Shown: piece by piece, positions 24,534 to 37,320 of the stretch | Numbering within the stretch: position 1 is the first letter of the stretch | Layout of the letters: every line of letters begins with the position of its first letter | Assembly: GCA_033220425.1 (NCBI GenBank) | Contig: CM065647.1 | Coordinates: 4,402,001-4,466,000 of the forward strand | Direction: 5' to 3' | Length of the DNA stretch: 64,000 nt | Source of the DNA: Lepraria neglecta | Taxonomy: Eukaryota > Ascomycota > Lecanoromycetes > Lecanorales > Stereocaulaceae | Translations under genes and position numbers: made by a program | The notes under the pieces: model-generated | The model's database searches: none | What the model was told of the DNA's origin: nothing | What the model saw: only the letters and a program-made list of their open reading frames with translations

Positions 24534-26451
24534 ATGATAGTCAGGTTCCTGTACGGAGCTTCGGCTCTGACCTTCCTCAGTGCAGCTTTCGCAGCTCAAC
24601 CCTCTGCTTCTCCCCCAGTCTCCGCGCCTCTGAGAGATCTGCCATGGGGACAGCTCAACTTCCTACATACCACAGATACCCACGGCTGGCACGCTGGGCA
24701 TCTTCAAGAGTAATCATCTCCCTGTCGTACTCTGACTACTAGCTGACCTCCAGTGCAGACCCTCCTTCAGCGCCGACTGGGGCGACTACATATCCTTTGC
24801 TGAGCGATTGCACGAGAAAGCCGACGATGAAGGCGTTGACCTGCTGCTTGTGGACACTGGAGACAGGATAGAAGGGAATGGGCTCTACGATGCTTCGGAT
24901 CCCAAGGGCAAATATACTCTGGAAATATTTGGAGAGCAGGATATCGATGTCATCTGCTCGGGGAACCATGAGCTATACAAAGCCAACTCCTCCAACAACG
25001 AATACGACGAAACAGTGCCGAATTTCGTAGGCAACTATCTTGCCTCCAATCTCGACATCTTTGATCCTAAGACGGGGGTACAGAGACCTCTGGCCCAGCG
25101 ATACAAGAAGTTCACGACGAAGAACCAAGGCATTCGCATCCTGGCTTTCGGCTTCCTCTACGACTTTACAGGCAATGCGAACAATACGGTTGTCAAAATT
25201 GTGGAAGATACGATCGAGGAGAATTGGTTCCAACAAGCCATCCGTGACAGAGATGTCGACCTCTTCCTCGTCATCGGTCACATCCAGCTACGCTCCCAAG
25301 AGTTTGCAAGGATATTTCGTGCAATCCGAGAACAGCAATGGGATGTCCCTATCCAATTCTTGGGCGGTCACACCCATATTCGTGACTATGCGAAATATGA
25401 TAGCAAAGCCTACGCCCTAGAAAGCGGCCGCTATATGGAAACCATTGGCTTCATGTCCATCACAGGCCTTTCTACAGGTGGAAAGTCGAGTGAAGCTGCT
25501 GGCTCCGACTTCAAGCCATCAGCATCACCATCCTTCTCGCGTCGCTACATCGACAACAACCTCTTCTCTTTCCACCATCACACCTCTCTCAATGAGTCAA
25601 CCTTCCCAACTGAACACGGCCGCAACGTCTCCTCCATGATCTCCTCTGCTCGAAAGAAGTTACAACTCGACAAGACATACGGGTGCGCACCAAGAGACTA
25701 CTGGACGAACCGGGCTCCGTACCCTAGCAAGCATAGCATCTTTAGCTGGCTGGGCGATGAGGTTCTGCCAGGCACGGTCCGCGATCCGAAGAGAGGCGAT
25801 AAACCAAGAATGGTCCTAACGAATACCGGCGCGATACGCTTCGACATTTTCAAGGGGCTTTTTACAGTTGACAGTACTTACACTGTCAGCCCCTTCACAA
25901 GTGGTTTCCGCTATATTAAGGACGTGCCATTCAGCGTCGCCAAGCGCCTGCTCCAAATACTTAATCAGGAAGTCCCCCAGCTGTGGCCTGCCTCGCAGTC
26001 ATTTGCCTTCAAAATGCCAGCCAAACCAAACCAAGCCCAAACTTCCCACGGGCTCGAGCACTTCTACCAACCTGCCGAGCAAATGCGCCTAGGCAGAGCC
26101 CACACCTATGACGACAAGGACCTTACGCCCGGCTACACCACAACCGACGACGGCGGTTCGGACGGTGATGACACCATCCATGCCCCCATAACCTTCTACC
26201 ATGTCCCCAATTGCCTCGAATCTCGGATCGATTTCCCTCCCACTTCTGCCTCTGCCACACACTCGAGCGATTCTGCCGAGCCGGTGTCAATTGATCTCAT
26301 CTATGTGGATTTCATCCAATCATACGTATTGCTGGCGTTGAAATTCCTCGGCACGGACTATCAGGAGGGGGACACCGAGGTTTATATGCAGGGACGGGAC
26401 ATGACGTCCTTGATTGCTGAGTGGGTGCAGGGGCATTGGGATTGTGAATAG
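24534..26451 (+). CDS. SMN1: Secreted/vacuolar calcineurin-like metallophosphoesterase (5'-nucleotidase-like, YHR202W family)
   Basis: Exon 1 (24534-24709) and exon 2 (24759-26451) give 622 residues. The ATG at 24534 starts a classic signal peptide ([20 protein letters not shown]). The metal-binding motifs of the calcineurin-like fold follow in order: [37 protein letters not shown] and [10 protein letters not shown]. The C-terminal half fits the nucleotidase-type C-terminal domain, with [15 protein letters not shown]. Length and layout match yeast YHR202W/Smn1 (about 600 residues), a vacuolar protein proposed to act on nucleotides. All predicted metal ligands are present. The acceptor at 24758 rather than an earlier AG preserves the frame ([13 protein letters not shown]). 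Confidence 0.9.
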
Positions 26452-27449
26452 GAAGGGTATTGGGATGGTGGACATTGGGCTGGAAAGCAAGGCAAAGAGT
26501 TGGATGGCGTTTTAGAGGATCGGGAAAGAAGTTGGCTGGTACAGTGTCCAAGATTGGGGGAAGCGGAGTACATAGATCGACATAGATCATGCGAGGGAGC
26601 GGCTTCCAACGGCAATCCCAGTGCCTCGGAGCATGTACGAACTAGCGACCTGTCAGAAGGCTTGTGCATGTACCTTAAAAGTACACGTATCTTGCATTGT
26701 TCAGAACCTCGGCCTCTATATGCATGACAAATAATAAGCACCTTATTCCCAGCACATACTACATGAAATGTCGAAAATTCATGCCCGAAAGTGATGTGGC
26801 GGCCACGTGCGAACCTGAATCCAGGCCAGTTGGAAGGCAATTCGGCGATTGTGATCCGGAATGGTCGGGCCATCATTCGTAGGTAAGTATTCTGATCAGT
26901 AATATTTAAATGCTTCCATGACTTTGTGACATGTGAGGCTATGAGCGGGGTACATTGGAAATGACTAGGTGTTGTCTTAATTAATGAAAAGAGACGTAGA
27001 TCGGAAATGATTGGTGATGCTTGAATTCTTCAGTGTTACTCTATCAGGTGTATCTCCCTCCTCATACATGATCGCTATGTGCTGTTTTTCTCAGCCTCGA
27101 TGAGGCCACGAGATGGGCGTGATGTTGAATAATATATATACATGTCTTGATTAAGTGTAAGGAGAATGATGCTGGGTTGATAATATTCGAGATTTGTGGT
27201 CGTATCCGTAAGGGTTTCTCTGTGTAGGAGCGAGATGGATCTCCGGGACCCAAGATCTGACTCTCATGCTTGCGGCCATATCGTTTTGTTGCTGATTTCG
27301 TGGAGTTAAAATTTGTGATGTGAGACCGCTTGGGTTCGGACAAGGCTTAGGTCGGGAAGTGAAAAAACCAACCTCTTTTAAAGGTAATTTCCCGCCTATG
27401 AAACGCGATCTCCGTGAGGCTGCAAAATTCTCTGCTCATGCTCGTACGA
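26452..27449. other. Convergent intergenic region
   Basis: About 1 kb between the 3' ends of the phosphoesterase and the F-box-like gene. No gene, tRNA or repeat is seen. Confidence 0.4.
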
Positions 27450-28817
27450 TCAAAGGATCTCATGCCAGTCTTGAACCCTCCAGCTGAAAGTGATACCCAT
27501 CTGACGGAGTCGTTTCTGCGCTGCCATCAGGATATCCTCGGGCGTTGACTCGTCATCATCGGATTCCTGTTCCAGGTACACTGGGCTCAGAGAAACACCG
27601 ATGGTTCTCAGGTTGGAAAATTGGTCTCCGATGGGGCCGTCATGTACTCTGATCGCGCGAGTTACGAGACGTTTGATCCGATCGAGCAATGCGTCGATCG
27701 ATGTTGATGGGCACCAGTTGATTCGCCAGACGACGGATTGTGTGGTGGAAGGGAGGTGCTCGTAAATTGCTGACCAGGAGTCCAAGTATTCGATGTGAGT
27801 CAAAGATGAGGAATCTAAGAATGTCGTGGCAAATGTCATTAGTGAGTATTCGGGGCCAGGTTCGGCGAGTAGCTTAAGAGTTCGCAGAGAGTGTCTGTGC
27901 TTTCTCACAATTGGGTGCGTCGCAGCGTCGGACCCCGCAAAGACTTCGGCGGCTAGACTGGGAGTCTCGGATCCGGCGTCTTCGAAGATGGTTAGAGATT
28001 GCAAGGGTGAAAGAGTGTAGAGGATGGGTGTGACGCAGCGATCTTCTTCAGCGGCATTAGCGGTATGATGGGGGAGTCGACAGATCTCAAGTTCCCTGAG
28101 TGGGAGGTTTCGAAATAACTTGGCCGTTTCACCGTCGTCGCTTGTAGTAGTAGCTGGAATTCGAAGTCGCCTAAGCTTTGGTTTGTTTAGAAGGAAGTCA
28201 ATGGGAAACTGGTCCTCTTCGCTCGTTAGGGAATGCAGATTTGGAAAACAAAATCCGAGTAAATTCGAAAATGCGTCCGTCGTTCGATGGTGTGGTTCAG
28301 GATCTCCTTCTGTGGTAGGTAGGATGGTGAAATGACGGACATTTGGAAGCAGGCGGAATGCGGTTAAGATGCGTTTCAAATCGATGTGGCACGCCTCATA
28401 GTAAGGATTATCCTCCGTGTCTGGCCCCCGAGAACCACTTTGTCTTGAGATGTTTGCTTGTTGGAGACGCCTTCCCAGAGCTCCAACAATCTTTGCAGGG
28501 TCGATATCATGCAACTTAAAACGCACGTCGAAGACATGTTGCAGGTAGTTGTAGTCTACCTCGTCCAACCAATCAAAAAGCTCGGTTTGACCATCAAAGG
28601 TTAACGCCTGCCTATATAGGAATGGCTTGACCTCTCTAGCGAGCTGATGATTGACAGTTAACAAATCAATGAGAGAGGAAGGTGCATCGTAGGCGATTTG
28701 GCTATAGACAGTCTCTCTCAGCTCTAGGGCTAGGTCGAAGAATCGAGATCCTCTAGGAGTCGTCGCAGCCTTGGGCTTGGATTTGGCTTTGATTGGCTTC
28801 GATGAAGAACGAGGCAT
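27450..28817 (-). CDS. 2EXR/F-box-like domain protein of unknown function
   Basis: This is a single exon of 455 residues. I choose the ATG at 28817 (MPRSSSKPIKAKSKPK) over one 15 codons upstream because the basic leader looks natural. The N-terminal block FFDLALELRETVYSQI, then LLTVNHQLAREVKPFLYRQA, is the signature of the fungal 2EXR/F-box-like family, an expanded ascomycete family of unknown role. The rest resembles irregular leucine-rich repeats (FPNLHSLTSEE, KLRRLRIPATT, LRELEICRLP, LSPLQSLTIFED), so a substrate-recognition role in an SCF-like ligase is possible but only inferred. Confidence 0.75.
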   Translation of the reverse strand: MPRSSSKPIKAKSKPKAATTPRGSRFFDLALELRETVYSQIAYDAPSSLIDLLTVNHQLAREVKPFLYRQALTFDGQTELFDWLDEVDYNYLQHVFDVRFKLHDIDPAKIVGALGRRLQQANISRQSGSRGPDTEDNPYYEACHIDLKRILTAFRLLPNVRHFTILPTTEGDPEPHHRTTDAFSNLLGFCFPNLHSLTSEEDQFPIDFLLNKPKLRRLRIPATTTSDDGETAKLFRNLPLRELEICRLPHHTANAAEEDRCVTPILYTLSPLQSLTIFEDAGSETPSLAAEVFAGSDAATHPIVRKHRHSLRTLKLLAEPGPEYSLMTFATTFLDSSSLTHIEYLDSWSAIYEHLPSTTQSVVWRINWCPSTSIDALLDRIKRLVTRAIRVHDGPIGDQFSNLRTIGVSLSPVYLEQESDDDESTPEDILMAAQKRLRQMGITFSWRVQDWHEIL

Positions 28818-30203
28818 TGCTATGCAGAGAAGTAGTTGAAGCGATGTTATTGGCGAAAGCAAGAGATGTTGGTGGTGAACTGCAGTGGAGAAAGATTGAA
28901 ATCACGGTGTAATGATATAAGAGGCTGAATACACGACATGTAAAAAGCAAGATATTGTTTATATGACATGGAGAATTTGTCAGCGGGCTAGAACCAACAC
29001 AAGGAAAAAGGAACGGTATGGAAAGAGCTGAAATACTTGTTACAGGTGGAAAAGGAGGGTATGCTCGGTCAACTGATCGAGCATGTAGACATTATTTGGA
29101 ATGGAAATAAATTCAGGATCAAAACTACCAGCGAATAGCAAAGGGACCGAACATGCGCTATGGTCAGATCATCAATTAACTCATTTTTCAGAGATGTCCT
29201 GGTTTAGAACAGGCCCAGATACGAAACGGAGATGACAGCAGAGCTTATCCGCATAGGAGGAGATGGCGCGAGTGGATAGGGAACATGAGGGTTACTTAAG
29301 ATCTCTGGCTAGGACTTCTGCTTTGGCCATCGTTCTGCCGCAATTGAGTAGCGAGAATAACCAGGATTCGGCGGTGACGAGGTACGTCCGCTATTAAGCG
29401 CGGCCTGCAGGAAGGGACGTGTCTAGTGAGGAGTAGCAGCCGATCAAGTGGCTGACCTCGCATGTCCGCAATAAGCAATTCAGCTCTGCCTCGGTCAGAG
29501 AGGCGGAAAGCGGAGGCTATGATTGGGTGGTGATGGCGGGCAAGCCATATCTACTTTAGGGTTTCATGGCAGCCGATGGCTTGTCTCCTGGAAATCTCCG
29601 AATGTTTTGGATTCAGACCATTCGGCCGCCTTACGAAATCCGAGGCCATGGATCGGTCGATTTTCCCTGCATGGGCGCTCTAGACCGTCAGAAGGAACGT
29701 GGCATGGTAGCGTACAATAGCGTACAATAGCGGTACTTTGATGGCCGGAAGTGGTGGTGTTCGCAAAGAGGTCGCGGGAAGATGGCAAAAGATGGAGAAA
29801 TAGTGCGCGCTAGAGGGTTCGAGCGACTACCTCCGCCAAAACTCACGCTCTGACTTCATTAAGAACTTAATCTACATCTTTAATTTTTTCATACGGAATC
29901 TAAAGTACCTATGAGCGGCTACCCTGTCATGTTAAAGCTTCCTTCCACATGTACCGACGATCTCCGCAAGATATTTCGGTCACGTTTCTATGCAATCACG
30001 ACGTCCGAGCATGTTCCGTCATTACGGGCCCAATAATAACCCAACTGTAGTGGCAAATCGACTTCGTATCAGCAAGGATGGGTACACACTCTCTGCCGCA
30101 TTGCTCCCGTGACCGCTGCTTCGGACCTCCAAATGTACATAAGACGGCACTGTAAGCAGTACACAGCATAACAGCCACGGCGGGAGTGCCAAATGCTTCC
30201 GGA
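28818..30203. other. Intergenic region with a short 12-bp tandem repeat
   Basis: 1.4 kb without a convincing gene. At 29707-29732 the sequence AGCGTACAATAGCGTACAAT repeats a 12-base unit about two and a half times. A GTTCGAG string near 29817 is not part of a tRNA cloverleaf. Confidence 0.4.
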
Positions 30204-31579
30204 TCAGACCCGCAGCAGCTTAGCTCCGTACTTAGCGATCAAATCCTCCGACGGGAAACTCATATTCTCCAGTCCTTGCGCATACGGCGTCGGCACCTCG
30301 GCACCAGTGATCCGAACTGCTGGTGCGTCTAGGTAGTCGAATGCGTATTCCATTGTCAGAGCCAATATCTCCGCACCCACCCCGAAACTTGGGAACCCGC
30401 TTTCCACAGCCATCAGATGCCCTGTCTTCTTCACCGACTTGACGATCGCTTCAACATCTAGGGGCTTGACTGATCGGAGGTTGATGACTTCAGCCTCGAC
30501 ACCATAGTCTTTCTTCATTTGTTCAGCAGCGGTAAGAGCCTGGCCGACGCACCGGGAGAGAGTGACGATGGTTAAGTCTTTTCCAGGACGCTCGATCTTG
30601 GCCTTGCCGAACGGAAGGACGAAGTCGTCTCGCTGCGCTGCTTCAGACATGGGAAAGTGAGTGCCATACATAAGTCTGTAGATCTGTCAGTCTAGTTCAT
30701 CTCTATTGAGAGACCGAGTAGTGTTCGTACTCGTTTTCTAGGACCACGACTGGATTTGGGTCTCGGATCGCAGCTTTCAGCAGTCCTTTGGCATCTTCTG
30801 AGCTGTATGGTGCGACGACCTTCAACCCTGGTATGCTCCCGTACCAACTCGAGTAATCTTGTGAATGTTGAGCAGCGACGCCGGCCGCGAAGCCATTGGG
30901 CCCTCGGAATGTGATGTTACAAGGCTGGATACCTCCTGACATGTAGTGTGTTTTGGCCGCGGAATTGATGATCTGGTCGATGGCTTGCATGGCAAAGTTG
31001 AAGGTCATGAATTCACACTACGAAGTTGGTCAGCTTCGAGCACACCTAAAGGGGACATGCGGCAACATACTACTGGATGTAAACCTGCCAGTGCAGCTCC
31101 GACGGTGAGACCGCAAAAGCCAGACTCAGTAATTGGGCTGTCGATGACTCTCTTATCGCCGAATCGATCTAGTAATCCTTTAGTGACCTTGTAGCTGTTG
31201 GCCAGAGTTAGCATATCGTCGAAGACATCGAGGCCGCAATTGAAGCTTTTGACGTCCAGCTGATCCATCTCAGGACCACCCGGGCCAGTCCGGCAAGGGC
31301 TATTTGGATGGGAGCGGCCACTCACGCTCCATTGTATTGGGCGACCTCCTCGCCGAGTACGAAGACTTTGTCATTGGCCTCTAGCTCTTCCGCTAGTGCC
31401 TCGTTCAAAGCATCTCTTACGGCAACTTCCTTCACTCCACTAGGCGTCGCGTACCTCCTAGCATTGACAAGCGTGGGCAATGAGGCAGCAGGTTGGAGGG
31501 CGGATTTGCTCGGGCTTATGAAGGGTCGATGGGTCGAGAGGAGACGTGAGGCCGGGCGAAGAAGACGTGAGGCGACCAT
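30204..31579 (-). CDS. PDB1: Pyruvate dehydrogenase E1 component, beta subunit (mitochondrial)
   Basis: Four exons (31579-31326, 31194-31071, 31017-30731, 30675-30204) give 378 residues, the usual length. The protein pairs with E1-alpha to decarboxylate pyruvate with thiamine diphosphate in the mitochondrial matrix. The N-terminus is a matrix-targeting leader rich in Arg/Ser ([15 protein letters not shown]), with the mature protein starting near [13 protein letters not shown]. Conserved blocks include [63 protein letters not shown] and [14 protein letters not shown]. The 131-nt first intron is longer than most here. Confidence 0.96.
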
Positions 31580-32433
31580 GGCCAGAGCTGAAGCTTATCA
31601 GAAGAGGTGACAGAGAATTGAAGTGTGGAAGGATAGCTAAGAGCTCATGTTGTTCAGCTGTAAGACTTTAAATTTTGTAGAGGTGGTTGCAAGATCGGCA
31701 GGGTCCAATCGGCGAAAGATTGAATTTCCGCCGAAAAAAATACGCTAGTAAATATCCCCCAGCCGAAAAAGAGCTGGTAGTATTCTCTGCTCAAGGTCTC
31801 TACAATGTAGCATTCTGGGGCGTTCCTGCTATCGACTTTGTTTGCTTGTCCGTACTCTAATGTCCAGAATACCGCGCTCTGTGCGCTGTACTCGAGGCTG
31901 ATGGGCCGTCTCTGTAGAAGAACCGAGCAAGGAACTTGTCATTTTAAGAGCATTGCCTTTAGAAAATTAGCTAGACAGACATGTTTCTTACTCAAAAGCT
32001 CTACCAAATTACATGCTTTATACTCCTACTCTCCCTTTCCCTAAAATTTCCACACTGAGATCCGTGAAGTTTCACCATTCCTTGCGCTCTATCTATGACT
32101 TTTAGGTATATTCTCCATAAGATTTGAGCAGCGAACCCGTCGAAATCAAGGATAATATTCTGCAACAACATGGCTTCTGAAGAAATTAGGCTCAAGCAAA
32201 GCATCCGTTTGATGGGTTGATGAGCAACATGTTTACGAGGCAGCGTTATTGGTGGAATTCTTGGCCTCGTGCATATGCAGCTACTCGATGGGGCGCTGCT
32301 GGCTGCTGGCAAGGTTCTCTCATGGATCTCTCTGCCTTATTGTTCTCTCTATTGTATTCTTGCCCTTGCAAGTCTACTTCCACTTCTCCTACTTTGTCTT
32401 TTTTTGATTTCTTTCTGGCAAACCTTCAAGACT
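31580..32433. other. Intergenic region upstream of PDB1 and of the STAND-like gene
   Basis: Contains the PDB1 promoter. A plus-strand open frame from 32269 runs into the STAND-like gene but is hydrophobic and leader-like; I place the start at 32434 instead. Nothing else is recognisable. Confidence 0.4.
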
Positions 32434-34229
32434 ATGTCTGATCCTCTTTCCATCGCAGCTGGTGTCGCGGGGTTGATCGCCCTTGCGGGCAAGTCGTTCT
32501 ACCAATTCTTTCGCTCCATACATGACGCACCACCTATTGCACGAGATCTTACATCCACTCTGTATACACTGAACATCGCGCTCTCCCAGATTCAAGGAAG
32601 TCTCCTCCGTCCGGACTTTGTGTCGGTGGCCGACGATGAGCAATTGGAAGCGATTCAGAATTGTCTGACAAGCTGCACGGCCACTTTTGACATGGTCAGG
32701 ACTAGGGTCGAAGCTTCTGGTCTTGCTGTGAATGATCAGCCAGTCCTTAAGAAAGGGTGGGCGTCTGTAAAAGCCTCTTTCAACGAGGAGCAAATGCAGG
32801 ATTGCTTAAGGAGAGTTGAGAGTGAGAAGACGACTTTACTTCTGGTAGTCGATATTTTCTCCGCGTAAGCCTTAGGTCTCGCCTGTATGCCGAAGCTATA
32901 TAGCTGATGATGTGATCAGGAGGCTCAATGCTGATATCATGAACCAAGTCCAGGAGACTAAACATCTAGTACAGAAACAAGACCGCCGGCTAAAAGACAT
33001 CAACGTCTTCTGCCGATGGATAATTGGAAATGAAGCTAGCGATCGTAAAGGAAAGTCCGGCCTACCAAAGGAAAAGCTCCAGGCAACGGCTTTCTCCTTG
33101 TCTTCGGTATATGACAGGAGTGATATTGCAAAGCTGCTCCAAGACTCGGGATCGGTACTAAGCCTCAAATTAGGTGATGTGAGCGGAGAATCTGTTGATG
33201 CCATTTGGGAGCCTGAGTCAGAGCCGAACGTCCCTTTCTGACGAATAGCCTCCCAGTTAGAGATTGGGAGACCCTCTAAGGATAGTGAGGGCTATTTTCA
33301 GTCACCATTTCGGACCCTACCCATCTCATTTGGGGGCTTTGGCGAGCCCATAAGTACACTGAAGAAACTCTCTACCCGCGAAAATTTCGATCAGACCGGG
33401 TCGAAAGAGCTGTTAACGGACTACGGACGAAAATTTCTCAAGGTTCGACTATTCCATTGATTGTTCCACCGGACTGACTGACTAAAGTCGATTTGTTGTA
33501 GGGTGTCAGAAACGTGCCATTTGTTGGACCGAGCTCTGCAAATCCCTATGACTTAATCCTCGATATAACCCAAGCCGCACGCGAACTGAATAGCGATGTC
33601 TACGACGACCTCCAGTATCTGGAGCGCTCTTACACGATGATGGGAAAGCATCGGATCGACCACACAGCTGACGAAAAGCTACCGCCACTTTTCCTAGAGG
33701 TGAATAAGGCGATATCGAACTATCTGCAGTGGGCCGGCACAGTCATGAAGGGTAGCCAACCCGGTATGAAACGTAAGGCTAGATCCCTCAGCTTCTCGGC
33801 TTCATTTCTGCGTTCTCTAATGCATACGGCGGTAATCTAGGTATCCAGCAAAACGTCAAGGCCCTTTTGAGAGCCGAGCCAAATGAATTCGAAAGAAAGC
33901 GACCCAAAAGAGCCTTGTTCAATGCAGTTGAAGGAGCCAGAGACTACTAAGCCACTCTCGGCTCCATCAAAATGCGCGACATGCAGCTTGAGCAACACGA
34001 CATGCAGCGTCAGCAGAAAGACATGCAACTCGAGCTACTAGAGCAACAGAACCAGATGGCGAACCAAACACAAATGCTGCTGGACCGCCAACTGAATGCG
34101 AACAGGACAGATGAAGCTGACGATTCGCGCCTAGAGGAAGACTATCCAGCCGCCGAAGAAGATGCGGCAGACGCTAATGACGAAAACGACTCTGATTGCA
34201 GCAACTCGAGCAGAAGCTTCCCAGCATAG
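32434..34229 (+). pseudogene. Degenerate gene with fungal STAND/NLR N-terminal helical domain
   Basis: The intact-looking front part is two exons (32434-32864 and 32920-33241). It starts MSDPLSIAAGVAGLIALAGK, the signature of the helical N-terminal domain found on fungal STAND (NLR-like) proteins, whose members take part in non-self recognition and cell-death signalling. Coding-like sequence of apparently the same gene continues to about 34229, including a further intron and a Gln-rich coiled coil (QLEQHDMQRQQKDMQLE). This downstream part is interrupted about three times, so the gene looks broken. No nucleotide-binding domain is visible, so it was either a short family member or has lost it. 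A shorter protein from the first two exons could still be made. Confidence 0.65.
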
Positions 34230-34910
34230 TCTTTACAGATGAGAGGGTGGTACATCGGCCATGTAGATGATCAAGTATTGCAGGAAACCATCCCACAGAT
34301 CTATACCGACTGGATGGAAGAGTCTAGAAGAACTTTATATGAGGGCAATGATTGGCAGCAGAATTGCTCAATTCATAGACCGCCTCAGCGAGCAGTGTTG
34401 TTTTTTAATGGCTTTGTGAAGTACTTATTTATCTGGAAATGTTGCAATCTGGTTGCCTGATTACTCTTTATGCGATTCCATTGTCTTTCTCCGCTAGTCA
34501 CAGGCAGAATTGTTAGCAAATAGACAGAGATGTCTATTAGTACTCCATAGATTCCTATCTCTTAGCTAGTCAGTCAGTTGAGTGTTTTCTGCTATTGCAA
34601 CAGGAAATCCGAGTCCATAATACAAAGGCAGAGCCACTTGGAATTTCTTAGCAATTTAGGGTTTTTATTTTTGCTCACAGATACACATCCTTGCTCGTCT
34701 TTGGCACTTGTCAATTCTCTGTGTGTCTAAGCCTCGAGCGATGCGGCATCCTACCACTAGCTGTATGGTGGTGGGGCCTGAGCCGAACAGCGCAGGCATG
34801 TCCATCTTCCAGCACTCGAAAGCTTTGCGAAGCCATCTAGAACGCTCTTCAATATATCATCGGAACATTTCTTACGCTAAATATTATCGTAAACCTATCT
34901 TTCACCAATT

Positions 34911-36731
34911 ATGGTGGCACCATTCGGACTCAGCGTCGGTGACTTTGTAGTCGTGGGCGGACTAATCAGGAAGATCTCCAAGGCTCTCAAAGATAGCGGA
35001 GTCGCCACTTCAGAATATCAGGATGTTATGACTGAGTTGGAAAGTCTCTCAATGATTCTCAAGCACCTGGAATCCCTACGCTTCACTGAGACAGTACAGG
35101 CGAGCTACGCGAACCCAATTCGTGGCGCAAAATTGCCAGGTGCTACTTGAGGCTTTCTTAGAGCGAATCGAATCTTTCAAAGAATCTTTAGGGGTGAAAA
35201 GCCAGAGAAATACCCTCCGCAGCACTCCTCGAAGAGTGCAATGGGCAATGTTCTTGGAGGCTGAGGTTCCGAAATTGCGAGCCGTGGTTGCAGCCAAGGT
35301 CCTTCAATTGCAGCTACTCTTGCAAACGCTTCTTCTGTGAGTCCCAGGTTTGTTGGAGATGTGAACTCAAGCTTACCCTCGCTCAGTGATATATTCATGT
35401 CGGAGACTCCAGCTTCCAACGCTCCCAGTTCTTCTGTAACGGCGGAGATTGAGAAAAGCCGCGATATTCTAAACGACGTCAAAGTCAAGGCCGACAATCT
35501 AAGTATAAGGCTAGAGTCTTACAGGAGAACCCAATAAGAGCAGCATGTTGCCATAGAAGGAAATCTTATCCGCATTTCGCGAGGCCTGTTTTCTCGGCTC
35601 GGTATACTTGAAAGATGCCAGAATCATTACTTCCCCATCCTATTCTCCTACGTTCGATCCATCAACCACATCGTTCGAGAGAGCGCCAATAGAGTTGGAG
35701 AAATAGGAGATTGCCAGAGACGATATCTTCCGGCCTTTGTGACAGCTATAATAGCTACGAATGTTAGACTTGACGATCTTAGGGAGCTGGCAATGGAACT
35801 TCTCGCTGCGTGAGGCTTGCTCTACATCAATATCGAATTCGCCATGATGCTGATGTTTGCAGAACACTGCGTTGGCCTACAAGCATTCGCGAGCTTCTTG
35901 CCAAACTGTGGTATGCCTCTCGTCTAGAACGAACTCTTAGTTTGACTCCAAAAAAAATCTCTAATTGAAATGTTTCTAGTCAATCGAACGCTCAGGTTTT
36001 ACCATACTCCTACGACTACACACAGATGTGTCAAGGCTATCACCACTACCAGTCTGCGACGGTATTTTGTTCGAAGATGCTCTTGGAAGGCCGAAACCCC
36101 TCCCATATGAGTATTTCTAGAATTGGAAAGTGAGTATAACACAAGAAAAGCGTTCTAGTAGATCCTAACACATAGTCAGATATTCGAGGGTATGCTTGAC
36201 GTCGAGTTCTAAAATCTCCCTGGGTATGATAATGTTCGAGCCGGAGAATTCTACATACTGGATGAGAAAAGAGACTACCAGATCATCCAAAAGGACAAGT
36301 GGAGCCAGCTCGGTTTTCCAGGAAGTCGGATCCCGATGTCTATGATCTTTGCTCTGCTAGCTAGTGCTGAGGCATTGTGTCCGAAACCGGGGTGCTATGG
36401 CACCGGAAAACATCTATTACAGGCTTCTCCATTCTTAACTTGGTCAGTTGACTTTTCCTCCATAGTGCCGAAAGCTAACGCTGTTGACGATCAAGTCCTC
36501 GTTGCAATTTCTCGTTCAGCCCCATTGCAGCCAGTCCGCGAGAAGCAGAATCCCTGCCAAGTTTTAATGTTTCTGCGTCGAGTTCGTACCCATCTAATGA
36601 AATTCAATCTCCGGTGGCAGCTACTAGAAAACGGAAAAGGCCATTCCCAGAGTCTTCCCTTGATCCTGAGACGTCCAAAGCTCGAGATCAGACAGATCTA
36701 CACTCCTTTCGAAGAGTACACATTCGAATGA
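34911..36731 (+). pseudogene. Degenerate gene of the fungal ubiquitin-like-domain / STAND-N-related family
   Basis: It begins MVAPFGLSVGDFVVVGGL with an open first block, then continues in shifting frames through recognisable family blocks: CQVLLEAFLERIESFKESLG, VQWAMFLEAEVPKLR, DILFEDALGRPKPLPYEY-like sequence near 36060-36110, then FYILDEKRDYQII and KWSQLGFPGSRIPMSM, ending in a Pro/Ser tail. These blocks match a large family of ascomycete proteins with a helical N-terminus and a ubiquitin-like C-terminal region, usually of unknown function and often near NLR-like genes. I count at least five interruptions, so this is a fossil. It lies head-to-tail behind the STAND-like pseudogene. Confidence 0.65.
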
Positions 36732-36879
36732 TGCTGGGAAGCTAGGACGGCAGAGCAGCCGATGCCGGTAGTCCGAGGCAAGCTATACTTTCGGCTATCA
36801 GCTCAGTTCTGTGCCACTACGATGAGGCCAGGAGCGTGAACCAAAGCGACGACCGATAGCTGGAAACCCAGAGGGTCAT

Positions 36880-37320
36880 TTACCGAAGCGGATGCTTGGA
36901 TCTTTTGGAAGCTTTCGTGAACCATCAGATTGCTTTGGAAATGGTGTCAATGCCTCACTACTTGATGTGGTGGGATATAAAATTAGATGATCGAATAGAT
37001 AAGCACCTTGGTATTTTAAGAAGGGCGTACATTACAGCGAATTACACAGTGGAGCAAACTTTTCGGGAGATCGTCCACGAGATTAAACCTCAGGTACGCT
37101 CCAAATCGGCTTGACCTTTGAACCCCCTCTCGCTGACCAGGTTTGGGTACAGACGAATAGAGATTCTACTAAAGACCGAGCCCGGACTCGTAGTGTTTCT
37201 CGTATTCCATAGTTTGATGATGTCAAAAGCGAAATTTTTTCAGATTGTGAATCAACTTCGATCGAGCATTTCTGATCTAAAGAAGCTAGGAGATCAAATT
37301 TGCAACTCCATATGAGAAGA
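36880..37320 (+). other. Coding-like remnant at the end of the graveyard
   Basis: Short frames with globular composition (LLEAFVNHQIALEMVSM, WWDIKLDDRIDKHLGIL, then ITANYTVEQTFREIVHEI) continue directly behind the ubiquitin-like-domain pseudogene on the same strand. They may belong to a third degenerate gene of the same cluster. I do not recognise the family. Confidence 0.35.

Noticed and set aside
29800-29835. GTTCGAG string suggesting a tRNA T-loop
   Set aside because: No matching acceptor, D or anticodon arms could be paired around it.
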